A stretch of 64,000 nt of DNA from Novimethylophilus kurashikiensis (GTDB lineage Bacteria > Pseudomonadota > Gammaproteobacteria > Burkholderiales > Methylophilaceae): positions 234,849 through 298,848 of the forward strand of contig NZ_BDOQ01000006.1 in the NCBI RefSeq assembly GCF_003112435.1, in the 5' to 3' direction. The notes beneath the pieces were generated by a model. The model worked only from the letters and a program-made list of their open reading frames with translations, ran no database searches and was not told the DNA's origin. The translations under genes were made by a program, and so were the position numbers. This document shows positions 47,491 to 57,600 of the stretch, piece by piece (positions within the stretch are counted from its first letter, which is position 1; each line of letters opens with the position of its first letter).

Positions 47491-47595
47491 ATGGAAACCA
47501 TCAACAAACGCGAAGCCTGGAACAAGGGAAAACTCGTTGGCCAGAAGCCGCACTACAACGCTAGGTTCCAGACTTGTAGAAGGGCCGTTTGGTAA
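47491..47595 (+). pseudogene. 5' fragment of a phage-type tyrosine integrase gene
   Basis: 34 codons from ATG to TAA: METINKREAWNKGKLVGQKP, then unrelated residues. The first 20 residues match the N terminus of a widespread small tyrosine-recombinase family (W-N-K-G-K-L-V-G-Q-K-P, normally followed by PLKLKDIWAIRVRLQ). The homology stops after KP, where the catalytic part is missing, so this is a gene scar. Downstream DNA to 47771 holds no other integrase remains. Confidence 0.6.
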
Positions 47596-47771
47596 TCACT
47601 AACAAAAGGCTAATAACCTATGTTCCACAAGGCTTTCGCCTACTTGCGCTAATCACCATTGCCAATCTGGGCGTCAGGTGTGTTCGATTACGTTCTGCAA
47701 TACTAGGGAGTCTTGTAAGTCACTGACAGGACGTGTTTAATTGAATAACTGTCCAATAAAGTAATTAAATA
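47596..47771. other. Short gene-free stretch before the restriction locus
   Basis: 176 AT-rich bases; probably the promoter region for the gene at 47772. No repeat or operator is clear. Confidence 0.4.
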
Positions 47772-48416
47772 ATGGCCCGTCCAAGACGAACGGAAATTGA
47801 TCGGTTAAGAACTGTGGTGTGGTTTGAGTGGCTGCGAGAACGACTTGGGCTCGCTACAGCCTATGAGATGGACGACTTTTTCGGCTCTGGTACTGACCGT
47901 AATTGGTATAAGTACCGTTCTGGAACTAGGGTTCCAACGCATGCCACCCTTGCAGCTGTTGAAAAGAGATGTGCAGGTAGTCGTGCCGTATTCGACCTAG
48001 GCCCCGGAGGTGTGATGTTATGGGCTGCATTAGCTGCGCCGCATGCAAAGCTTTGGGAGGTGATTGATGTTATTTTTCCCGAGCAAAAGGAGTGGAGAAA
48101 TAGAGGACTACTCGGGATACAAGAATATGCAATTCATTTTGAACGGAAGTTGCTGCCTGAAAACTACAAAGCAGAGATAGACTATATTGCTCACTCAAAA
48201 GGCGAACAACGTAATGCTGTTTATCTAGCATACTCAAGAGGTGAAGTAAAAATCACTCCTGAGGTTGTGGCAGGTGTTATTGCTTTCTGGCGCTTATGTT
48301 CGTTAGTTATATTCAATATGTTGAGCGCCGATTACCTGCTCTCTGGGATGATGCACGCATTGTATGATGGGCAAATATTCGCACCCAAATTGATAAGCGC
48401 CTATGGTGTTATCTAA
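47772..48416 (+). CDS. Hypothetical protein preceding the restriction locus
   Basis: 214 residues, not assigned to a family. Residues about 35-65 (DDFFGSGTDRNWYKYRSGTR then VPTHATLAAVEKR) look like part of an HTH, W-x-K-Y-x-x-G-x-x-x-P-x-x-x-x-L, as seen in XRE-like regulators of restriction-modification loci. The C-terminal half is hydrophobic-helical (SLVIFNMLSADYLLSGM). It is co-directional and 62 bases upstream of the helicase gene. A regulator of the locus is a fair guess. Confidence 0.6.
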   Translation: MARPRRTEIDRLRTVVWFEWLRERLGLATAYEMDDFFGSGTDRNWYKYRSGTRVPTHATLAAVEKRCAGSRAVFDLGPGGVMLWAALAAPHAKLWEVIDVIFPEQKEWRNRGLLGIQEYAIHFERKLLPENYKAEIDYIAHSKGEQRNAVYLAYSRGEVKITPEVVAGVIAFWRLCSLVIFNMLSADYLLSGMMHALYDGQIFAPKLISAYGVI

Positions 48417-48478
48417 AAGATAACCTGAGGGAGGAATATTCAATTGCCCAAAATCAATACTAATAATTTGGGACGACC

Positions 48479-51400
48479 ATGAGAATTGTCACAAATGTAG
48501 GGACAGATAGAGTTATCGATATTGTTCGCCCGAGCCTATCAAGCGGCGATGGTCTAGACTTAGCGACCACCAGCTTTTCGCTATTTGCGTTTGAAGAGCT
48601 TCAGAATGAGCTATTTAGACTCCAGAACATCAAGCTACTCTTGCCTGGCAGCGATGTTGACTTGGAACTAATCGGCAATCAAGGTGACCGCGCAGGGCGC
48701 AACTGCCTTCAATCTCGTTGGCTAGCAAAACGATGCCTTGAATGGCTAAATAAGCAAGTAGAAGTCCGACACGCCCGCGGCGCTGTGCCTCAAGGGGCTG
48801 CGATCATCCATAATTCTGTAAATCAAGCTGTCCAAGCAGTTTTTGGGTCATTTTCTTTCAGCACAGATGGTCTAGGCATAACTCCCGGCAATCCGCTAAA
48901 CCTGATTCAATCCACTGAAAACCTCACAGAATCAGATCATCTGGCCAAATGGTTTAATGCGCAGTGGTCAAACTTATCTGACGTGCAAGAAAAAAAGGTA
49001 CAGCTGCTCCAGGCTCTGCAGTCCATTTCCGAACTACAAGAACCATTCACCCTCTACACCCTGATCCTTTCCAGCCTGCTGCGTGATGGTGATGGCGAAA
49101 TGGACGAAGAGCGCATCGTCAAATCGGCAACCGGAATCCGTAATACAGTCGTATGGAAAAAACTGTTCAAATTCCAACGCGATGGGGTTATTGGCGCAAT
49201 CGATAAGCTCAACCGTTTTGGCGGTTGCATCATTGCCGATAGCGTCGGCCTCGGCAAGACGTTCGAGGCGCTTGCTATCATCAAATACCATGAGCTTCGC
49301 AATGATCGCGTCCTGGTGCTTTGCCCCAAACGCTTGCGTGACAACTGGACACTTTACAAAACTAACGACAAGCGCAATTTGCTTGCCTCCGACCGACTCA
49401 ATTACGACGTTCTCAATCACACCGACCTATCAAGGGATGGGGGATCATCCGGCGACATTGATCTGAGCCATGTTAACTGGGGCAACTACGACTTGGTTGT
49501 CATCGACGAATCCCATAACTTCCGTAATAAGGCGACACATAAAGGTAAAGAATCCCGCTACGACCGCCTCATGCGCCGGATCATCAAGGAAGGCGTCAAA
49601 ACTAGAGTCCTAATGTTGTCTGCAACACCGGTCAATAATCGCTTGGCCGATTTACGTAACCAAATATCCTTCGTGACTGAAGGTGACGATTCAGCCTTGC
49701 TGGAACATGGCATTTCCAGTATTGAGGCGACTACGCGCAAGGCGCAGGCCCAATTCAATCGCTGGCTCGACATGGATGAGGCAGAGAAAACACCGTCACG
49801 TCTGGTCGAGATGTTGGGGTTTGACTACTTCACCCTACTCGATCATCTCACCATTGCCCGTTCCCGTCGTCATATCGAAAAGTATTACGGCACCAGCGAA
49901 ACTGGCAAATTCCCGGATCGGCTACCTCCCATTAACATCAAATCTGATGTTGATCGCAGTGGTGCATTCCCGGCCATTCGCGACATTAATCTGGAGATCC
50001 GCCGTCTCAACTTGGCGAGCTACGCCCCTCTTCGTTATGTATTGCCACACAAGCAAGCCGCCTACGATGCCAAATACAGCACCCAGATTCGTGGTGGAGA
50101 AAGCTTCTTCCGGCAGGTAGACCGTGAAGAAAGCTTGATTCACTTGTTGCGCGTCAATGTGCTCAAGCGAATGGAAAGCGCAGTATCTTCATTTGCATTG
50201 ACCGTAGAGCGTCAGCTGCGGGACGTAGAAGCGATGCTTGCCCACATTGAAGCCCATGATAAGGACATTGAAGAAATCGACATCGCAGATGTTGATATTG
50301 ATGATCCGGCATTTGAAAGCCTATTGGTCGGACGCAAGGTCAAAGTCCTACTGAGCGATGTTGATTTGATTCGCTGGAGACAAGACCTGATCGAGGACCG
50401 TAACCGGCTTGCCACGCTCTTAGCCGCTGCCAATGAAGTAGACGCCGAACGCGATGCCAAGCTAGCAGCTTTGCGGAAGATGATTGAGCAGAAATGCACT
50501 AACCCCATCAACCCTGGCAATCGCAAAATCATCATCTTTACCGCATTTGCCGATACCGCACACTACCTATATGAGCAGCTTTCGCCATGGGCTAAGGCAA
50601 CCCTTGGAATTGAATCTGCACTGATGACGGGTGCCGGTGGCAACCAAACCACGCTGACAGGACTGCGTAAGGATTTGGCTTCCATTCTCACGGCATTTTC
50701 ACCCAAGTCAAAAGAGCGACCAGAAGAGCTCTCTTACGAGGGTGAACTGGATTTGCTGATCGCTACCGACTGTATTTCCGAAGGCCAGAACCTCCAGGAC
50801 TGCGACTGGCTCATTAACTATGACATTCACTGGAATCCAGTGCGTATTATTCAGCGCTTCGGCCGTATCGACCGTATTGGCTCCCCAAATAAGCACATCC
50901 AGCTTGTAAATTTCTGGCCCAACATGGAGCTGGAGGAATACATCAACCTAGAGCAGCGCGTTAGCGGCCGCATGGTGCTACTCGATGTTTCCGCAACGGG
51001 GGAAGAAAACCTGATTGAGCAGCAATCCGGCAATCCGATGAACGATCTGGAATATCGCCGCAAGCAGTTATTGAAGCTACAAGATAGCGTCATCGATTTA
51101 GAAGACCTTTCCAGCGGAGTTTCGATTACAGACCTGACCCTTACCGATTTCCGTATCGATCTGGCGCAATACCTGAAGGCACACCCGGGTAAGCTGGAAA
51201 CACTGCCGCTTGGTGCCTGTGCGGTAACTTCATCGATCGATGAGGACATCTCGCCCGGTATCATCTTCTGCCTCCGGGCCGAAGGCGTGGCCGCTCAAAA
51301 GCCTATCGACCCCGGCTACCCATTGGCACCGCATTATTTAGTACATGTGTCTGAAGATGGAGACGTGGTACTGCCGTACACTCAAGCGAGACGAATTCTG

Positions 51401-51682
51401 GATCGATTGAAACGCCTGTCATTGGGGCGCGATATGCAGGATGCCGGTGCAACGGCCATTTTTGAGAAGGCCACCAAGAACGGTGAAGACATGCGACAGG
51501 CCCAGCGTCTATTAGCATCAGCAGTAGCGTCAATTGCCGGCAAGAGTCAAGAGCGCGCGGTTGCCAGCTTATTCAGTTCAGGTGGTACGCATGCCATGCG
51601 GGGCGAGTTTGCAGGTATCAACGATTTTGAGGTGGTCGCCTTTCTGGTGGTACTGCCTGCTGCACATCGAAAGGATCATTAA
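48479..51682 (+). CDS. SNF2-type helicase with degenerate PLD-like N-terminal domain
   Basis: 1067 residues. N-terminal 170 residues resemble the PLD-like domain found on defence helicases (SFSLFAFEELQNELFRL; FGSFSFSTDGLG near 122), but the HxK part reads PQGAAIIHN, so the catalytic histidine-lysine is lost. Superfamily-2 motifs: Walker A DSVGLGKTFEAL (254-265), DESH in VVIDESHNF (about 340), SAT in LMLSATPVNNRL (about 378) and motif VI IIQRFGRIDRIGSP (about 790). Typically translocates on duplex DNA. It heads a six-gene run on the same strand; DUF4391 follows 6 bases later. Confidence 0.88.
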   Translation: MRIVTNVGTDRVIDIVRPSLSSGDGLDLATTSFSLFAFEELQNELFRLQNIKLLLPGSDVDLELIGNQGDRAGRNCLQSRWLAKRCLEWLNKQVEVRHARGAVPQGAAIIHNSVNQAVQAVFGSFSFSTDGLGITPGNPLNLIQSTENLTESDHLAKWFNAQWSNLSDVQEKKVQLLQALQSISELQEPFTLYTLILSSLLRDGDGEMDEERIVKSATGIRNTVVWKKLFKFQRDGVIGAIDKLNRFGGCIIADSVGLGKTFEALAIIKYHELRNDRVLVLCPKRLRDNWTLYKTNDKRNLLASDRLNYDVLNHTDLSRDGGSSGDIDLSHVNWGNYDLVVIDESHNFRNKATHKGKESRYDRLMRRIIKEGVKTRVLMLSATPVNNRLADLRNQISFVTEGDDSALLEHGISSIEATTRKAQAQFNRWLDMDEAEKTPSRLVEMLGFDYFTLLDHLTIARSRRHIEKYYGTSETGKFPDRLPPINIKSDVDRSGAFPAIRDINLEIRRLNLASYAPLRYVLPHKQAAYDAKYSTQIRGGESFFRQVDREESLIHLLRVNVLKRMESAVSSFALTVERQLRDVEAMLAHIEAHDKDIEEIDIADVDIDDPAFESLLVGRKVKVLLSDVDLIRWRQDLIEDRNRLATLLAAANEVDAERDAKLAALRKMIEQKCTNPINPGNRKIIIFTAFADTAHYLYEQLSPWAKATLGIESALMTGAGGNQTTLTGLRKDLASILTAFSPKSKERPEELSYEGELDLLIATDCISEGQNLQDCDWLINYDIHWNPVRIIQRFGRIDRIGSPNKHIQLVNFWPNMELEEYINLEQRVSGRMVLLDVSATGEENLIEQQSGNPMNDLEYRRKQLLKLQDSVIDLEDLSSGVSITDLTLTDFRIDLAQYLKAHPGKLETLPLGACAVTSSIDEDISPGIIFCLRAEGVAAQKPIDPGYPLAPHYLVHVSEDGDVVLPYTQARRILDRLKRLSLGRDMQDAGATAIFEKATKNGEDMRQAQRLLASAVASIAGKSQERAVASLFSSGGTHAMRGEFAGINDFEVVAFLVVLPAAHRKDH

Positions 51683-51688
51683 GTCCTG

Positions 51689-52468
51689 ATGGCAGAAACA
51701 ACAATAGCCAAAATCATTAATGCCTTACGGCTCCCGGAAAGCTGTCGGGTAGATCAACGCGTCCCCAAAAAACTGCTGGCTGAAAATGGCGCGCCTACCT
51801 CTACAGATAAGCGGCTCATCCATGATGGTATCGATGAAATACAATGGCTGGCCGCGCTCAAGCCAGGCACTTCCGGCATTGCCGAATATCGTGATGATGA
51901 GCGGGAATATCTGGAAATTGCGTTGCTATCTGTCAGGCTAAGGTCAGAAGCCAGCTCACAGGCGAAGATTGCCCGGTTAGAAGAGCTGATTCACCGCGCA
52001 GTGCCTTACCCGGTGTTTTTATTGTGCGGCCTTAAGCAAACGCTGCACCTGTCGCTTGCCAGCAAACGCTGGGCGCAGAATGAGGCAGGCAAGGTCGTGC
52101 TGGATGATGGCGTAATTGCAGCCCAATTTCCTGATGGCTTGGATGTCAGCATGCAGGGATTATTCCTGCATGCCCTGCCACTGGATAAGCAACCTAATGT
52201 CTCGTTGCTGACGGTCTACCAGGGCTGGATGGATACCCTGCAAGCGCTAAATGCAGCCAGGATCACCGGGGCATTTACCAAGGCTGGCACGCCCGAGCAG
52301 GCTGCCAGACAAAGACAAGGGTTACAGGAAATACAGCAACTGAATGCTGAAATGGCTCGCCTCCGTGCAGCCGCAGGCAAAGAAAAACAACTGGCTCGCC
52401 AGGTAGAAATGAATCTTGAACTGAAGCGTTTGCAGTCGAAAATAACTGAGATACGCTCCAGTCTGTAA
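51689..52468 (+). CDS. DUF4391 protein
   Basis: 259 residues. Recognised as DUF4391 from IAKIINALRLPESCRVDQRV, KKLLAENGAPTSTDKRLIHD, IDEIQWLAALKPGT and the FLLCGLKQTLHLSLASKRW core. The C-terminal 60 residues are a coiled-coil (QQLNAEMARLRAAAGKEKQL, LELKRLQSKITEIR). Function unknown; it regularly accompanies helicase and type III Mod/Res genes. Placed 6 bases after the helicase and 16 bases before mod, so it is surely part of the operon. It could be an assembly or sensing subunit. Confidence 0.85.
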   Translation: MAETTIAKIINALRLPESCRVDQRVPKKLLAENGAPTSTDKRLIHDGIDEIQWLAALKPGTSGIAEYRDDEREYLEIALLSVRLRSEASSQAKIARLEELIHRAVPYPVFLLCGLKQTLHLSLASKRWAQNEAGKVVLDDGVIAAQFPDGLDVSMQGLFLHALPLDKQPNVSLLTVYQGWMDTLQALNAARITGAFTKAGTPEQAARQRQGLQEIQQLNAEMARLRAAAGKEKQLARQVEMNLELKRLQSKITEIRSSL

Positions 52469-52484
52469 TTACAGGGAAACATCG

Positions 52485-54359
52485 ATGGAAATACTCACGC
52501 ACCAAGACCCGGAAACCCAATCAGCTGACATCGTGGCCGGCAACATTGCCCAGATCAAGGCACTATTCCCGGAGCTCATCACCGAAAGCGCGGATGGTAC
52601 GACGGTCAACATCGACATCCTAAAGCAACTGGTGGGCGATAAAACAGTTACCGATGTCGAAGAGAAATATGGCCTGAACTGGCATGGGAAGCGCCGCGCT
52701 CGGCAACTGGCTCTGACCCCCTCGACCGGTACACTGCGCCCCAGCCCCGAAGATAGTGTGGACTGGGATACAACCCAGAACCTGATGATCGAGGGCGATA
52801 ACCTGGAAGTACTCAAGCTCTTGCAAAAGAGCTATGCCGGCAAGGTGAAACTGATCTACATCGACCCTCCTTATAACACCGGAAAGGATTTTGTGTATCC
52901 AGACAACTTCCAGGACAACATCAAGAATTATCTGGAGCTGACTGGGCAAATTGAAGGTGGGCAAAAGATCAGCAGTAACACCGAGGCCAGCGGAAGGTTC
53001 CACACCGACTGGCTAAACATGATGTATCCAAGGCTAAAACTTGCAAGAAACTTACTGCGTGACGATGGAGTTATATTTATCAGCATAGATGACAACGAAG
53101 ACAGCAACCTTCGTAAGCTATGTGATGAGATATTTGGAGAAGAAAACTTCATTGCTCAACTTGTATGGAAAAAGAAATACACCGGTGGACAACATGCAAA
53201 ATTTTATGCTGATTTCCATGAATATATTTTGGTGTACGCAAAATTTGCTGATGCAATCGGTGATTTTGGAATTGCAAGAACGGATGAAGAGTCTGAGAAA
53301 TTTATCGAAAGTGACGAGTTTGAGAAAGTTAGGGGCAAGTATTACACCCGACCGCTCAAATCAAATCTTGAAGAGCGAAAAACCCTAATTTACCCAATCA
53401 CTATGCCTGATGGTAACGTCCTAACAACACAATGGTTAGTTAGCAAAGAAAGATTTGAGCGCGAGTTTGCAGAAAAGAGAATAGTTTTTCGACAAAAGAA
53501 TAATGGTGAATGGCAGGTATATAAAAAATATTATCAGCTTGACGGCGGAGGAAAGACAAAACCCCCATCGCTAATTGACCGGTTTCCAAATACTGAAGCT
53601 AAGAGTGAATTGAAGGAGCTATTCGATGTACAGGAAGGGAGAGACAACGTTTTTTATACTGTAAAACCAATAAAACTAATCAGACATCTTCTTGAGCCCT
53701 TCTTAGGGTCAGATGATATTTGTCTTGATTTTTTTGCCGGGTCAGGAACAACTGGGCAAGTCATTTATGAGATGAATTCAAGCGACAAAGGCAAGCGCCG
53801 TTTTATCCTAGTTCAATTGCCTGAGCCATTGGACAATAACCTAAATACCATCGCTGAACTAACAAAAGAACGTTTACGTCGTGCAACGACCAAAATCAAA
53901 TCCGAAAATCCTGGATGGAATGGAGATTTAGGCTTCCGAATTTTTAAACTTGACTCATCCAACATACGGAGTTGGGAGGCTGATCGCGAGAACCTTGCCA
54001 ACTCACTGTTCGATGCTACTGAGCATCTGAAATCCGATCGCACCGAACAAGACATTCTGTTCGAGTTATTGCTCAAGCTTGGCCTGGACCTCACCGTGCC
54101 GATGGAAACCAAGGTTATTGCCGGTATGAATGTATACAGCATTGGTGCCGGGGCGCTTATAGTGTGCCTGGTCGACAAGATTGCATCTTCTGATGTTGAG
54201 GCGCTTTCGACTGGCATCGTCGCCTGGCACGTAGAGCTGTCACCAGTGGTCGACACCCAGCTTGTCTTCCGTGACAGTGCATTTGCCGACGATGCCGCCA
54301 AGGCCAACTGCACAGCCATCCTCCAGCAGCATGGGCTGGTCAATGTCCGTAGCCTATAA
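52485..54359 (+). CDS. mod: Type III restriction-modification DNA methyltransferase (Mod)
   Basis: 624 residues. Beta-class N6-adenine methyltransferase: catalytic DPPY in IYIDPPYNTGKDF near residue 126 precedes the SAM-binding FAGSGTTG in LDFFAGSGTTGQVI near 418. The segment ILFELLLKLGLDLTVPMETK in the last 110 residues is typical of type III Mod. It methylates one strand of an asymmetric site and gives specificity to the nuclease Res. Some stretches (53090-53760) are more AT-rich than their surroundings, fitting the variable target-recognition domain. Confidence 0.93.
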   Translation: MEILTHQDPETQSADIVAGNIAQIKALFPELITESADGTTVNIDILKQLVGDKTVTDVEEKYGLNWHGKRRARQLALTPSTGTLRPSPEDSVDWDTTQNLMIEGDNLEVLKLLQKSYAGKVKLIYIDPPYNTGKDFVYPDNFQDNIKNYLELTGQIEGGQKISSNTEASGRFHTDWLNMMYPRLKLARNLLRDDGVIFISIDDNEDSNLRKLCDEIFGEENFIAQLVWKKKYTGGQHAKFYADFHEYILVYAKFADAIGDFGIARTDEESEKFIESDEFEKVRGKYYTRPLKSNLEERKTLIYPITMPDGNVLTTQWLVSKERFEREFAEKRIVFRQKNNGEWQVYKKYYQLDGGGKTKPPSLIDRFPNTEAKSELKELFDVQEGRDNVFYTVKPIKLIRHLLEPFLGSDDICLDFFAGSGTTGQVIYEMNSSDKGKRRFILVQLPEPLDNNLNTIAELTKERLRRATTKIKSENPGWNGDLGFRIFKLDSSNIRSWEADRENLANSLFDATEHLKSDRTEQDILFELLLKLGLDLTVPMETKVIAGMNVYSIGAGALIVCLVDKIASSDVEALSTGIVAWHVELSPVVDTQLVFRDSAFADDAAKANCTAILQQHGLVNVRSL

Positions 54360-54364
54360 GTGAA

Positions 54365-54526
54365 GTGTTGGATTCAAACGACCTCCTCGATAAGCTCGGT
54401 AAGCTCCTTGGCAGCACCAGGGAAACAGCAACGATAAAGTTCACATGGGATGAACCTTATGACATTGCTGAAAGCCAGCGGCGATTGGAAACTTGGGCCA
54501 AAGGAATAGCAAAATTTGATTGCTAA
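54365..54526 (+). CDS. Small 53-aa protein between mod and res
   Basis: Starting at GTG 54365, 5 bases after the mod stop: MLDSNDLLDKLGKLLGSTRE, then charged residues with KFTWDEPYDIAESQRRLETW. Composition (no stops, balanced charged residues) and tight placement suggest a real gene, but the ribosome site is weak and no family is recognised. It could be a small regulator or anti-restriction-type partner of Mod/Res, or a chance frame. Confidence 0.45.
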   Translation: MLDSNDLLDKLGKLLGSTRETATIKFTWDEPYDIAESQRRLETWAKGIAKFDC

Positions 54527-54620
54527 GATCAATTTCTAGCAATCAATTTAGCTAAGGGAAATTACATAACCATATGAATTTATTTTTTTCTAATCCTAGA
54601 AAAATGGATTTCATTCACGC

Positions 54621-57600
54621 ATGAAACTACATTTCGAGCCCAACCTAGACTACCAGCTACAGGCCATTGACGCGGTCTGCGATTTGTTCCGGGGGCAAGA
54701 GGTTTGCCGTACAGAATTTACCGTTACGATGAAAACGCCTGTAGAGGAATCATCGGACCTTTTTCCGGGAACCGCGCCACAACAGATGTCGCTGGGGGTC
54801 GCAGAAACCGATCTGGGCGTGGGTAATCGCCTGACCTTGCTAGATGATGATCTGCTGAAAAACCTTAATAATGTGCAGCTGAGGAATGGTCTAGCCCCAT
54901 CAACGGCTCTTAGGTCCGGTGACTTCACCGTGGAAATGGAAACCGGCACAGGTAAAACTTATGTCTACCTGCGTACGATCTTTGAGTTAAATAAGCGCTA
55001 CGGATTTACCAAGTTCGTCATCGTGGTGCCCTCCGTCGCGATCAAGGAAGGTGTCTACAAATCTCTGCAAATCACTGAGGACCATTTCAAGGGCTTGTAT
55101 GCCGGGGTGCCATTTGATTACTTCCTCTACGATTCCGCCAAGCTCGGCCAGGTGCGCAATTTCGCGACTAGCTCCAGCATCCAGATCATGGTGGTCACGG
55201 TCGGCGCTATCAATAAAAAGGATGTGAACAACCTTTACAAGGATAGCGAGAAGACTGGTGGAGAGAAGCCAATCGACTTGATCAAGGCAACACATCCTAT
55301 CGTGATTGTCGATGAGCCTCAAAGTGTGGACGGCGGGTTGGAGGGGCGCGGCAAAGAGGCCCTGGACGCCATGAATCCGCTCTGTACCCTGCGCTATTCA
55401 GCCACCCATGTAAATAAACACCACATGGTATTCCGCCTGGATGCAGTAGATGCCTATGAGCTCAAGTTGGTGAAGCAGATTGAGGTGGCCTCTGCCATAG
55501 TGGATGGTGCGTTCAACAAGGCATATGTGCGTTTAATTGCCACGAACAATCAGCGTGGCGTGATTTCGGCCAGGGTGGAATTAGATGTGGAAACGGCCAC
55601 GGGCATCAAGCGGCAAGAGGTTACTGTTCAGGATGGTGATGATCTTGAGCAGACGACTCACCGTGCAATCTATGCAGACTACCGCATTGGTGAAATCCAA
55701 ACCGCTAAGGGCGATGAATTCATGGAGCTTCGCTTCCCTGGCGGAGAAACCTATCTGCGTATTGGTGAGGCTCATGGCGATGTAGACCCCATGGCCGTGC
55801 AGCGGGAAATGATCCGCCGCACCATCAAGGAACACCTGGACAAGGAAAAGCGCCTGCGTCCCCAGGGAATTAAAGTGCTATCCCTTTTCTTCATCGATTC
55901 CGTTGAGAAATATCGTCAATATGACCCCGATGGCAATGCGCTCAAGGGGCCATACGCCCAAATATTTGAAGAAGAATACCGCCGCTACGCCAAGCACCCA
56001 GACTACAAAAGCTTGTTTGAAGAAGTCGATCTGAATCATGCCGCTGAGGATGTCCATAACGGTTATTTCTCAATCGATAAAAAAGGCGGCTGGACCGATA
56101 CCGCCGAGAATAATGCTGGCAACCGGGAAAACGCGGAGCGTGCTTACAACCTGATCATGAAGGAAAAGGAAAAGCTGCTGGGCTTTGAAACCCCGCTCAA
56201 GTTCATCTTTTCCCATTCCGCACTCAAGGAAGGCTGGGACAATCCCAACGTATTCCAGATATGCACGCTGCGCGACATACAGACTGAACGTGAACGTCGT
56301 CAGACCATAGGGCGCGGTTTGCGCCTGTGCGTCAATCAGCATGGTGACCGGCTGCGAGGTTTCGACATCAACACTCTCACCGTGATTGCCACGGAAAATT
56401 ACGAGCAGTTTGCTGAGAACCTGCAAAAGGAAATCGAAGCTGATACAGGCATTCGATTCGGCATTGTGGAGCAGCATCAGTTTGCGACTATTGCAGTCCC
56501 CGATGCTGATGGCAAAGTGATTCCGCTTGGCGTCGAGCAATCCAAGGCCCTATGGGAGCACCTGAAAAGTACTGGCTACATTGATGCCAAGGGCAAGGTG
56601 CAGGACTCCCTGAAAAAAGCGCTCAAGGATGGAACGCTGGCATTGCCAGCAGAGTTTGAGGCCCAAAAGTCCCAAATCAACGAAGTACTGCGCAAGATCA
56701 CCGGCAAGCTAGAAATCAAGAATGCCGATGATCGCAAGCCAGTCGCAACTCGCAAAGCTGTTCTCTACAGCGAAGAGTTCAAGGCACTTTGGGATAGGAT
56801 CAAGCACAAAACCACTTATCGCGTGCATTTTGATACTGAGAAGTTGGTTACTGACTGTGTATCCATGTTGCAGAAAGCGCCCCCCATCACCAAAACGCGA
56901 CTGGTATGGCGCAAGGCGGAAATTGCTATTGGTAAGGCTGGAGTGGAAGCAACTGAAACCACTGCTGCCATGCCTGTAGTGCTGGATGAAGCTGATATTG
57001 AATTGCCTGACTTACTGACGGATTTGCAGGATAGGACTCACCTTACACGTCGCACCATTGTGCGAATCCTAACTGAGAGTGGACGCCTAGAAGATTTCAA
57101 ACGTAATCCGCAGCAGTTTATTGACCTGGCCACCGATGTGATCAACCGCTGTAAACGAATGATCTTGGTTGATGGCATCAAATATCAGCGTATTGGTGAG
57201 GAGCACTACTACGCACAGGAATTGTTCGAGCAAGAAGAGCTGACCGGCTATATGAAAAACATGCTCAGGGACACACAGAAATCAGTCTATGAGCATGTGG
57301 TTTATGACTCCAATACTGAACGCGACTTCGCCGACGAACTGGAGAAAAACGAGAACATCAAGGTATACGCCAAACTGCCAGGATGGTTTAAGGTCCCGAC
57401 TCCGCTTGGCACTTACAATCCTGACTGGGCTGTGCTGGTTGAGGAAGGCGGTACTGAACGCCTTTATTTCGTTGTGGAAACGAAGAGCACCCTTTTCGAT
57501 GATGAATTGCGCGACCGAGAAAGCGCCAAGATTGCTTGTGGTAAGGCACATTTCCAATCTCTCTCAAAAAATGAGAATCCGGCAAGGTTTATAGTTGCTA

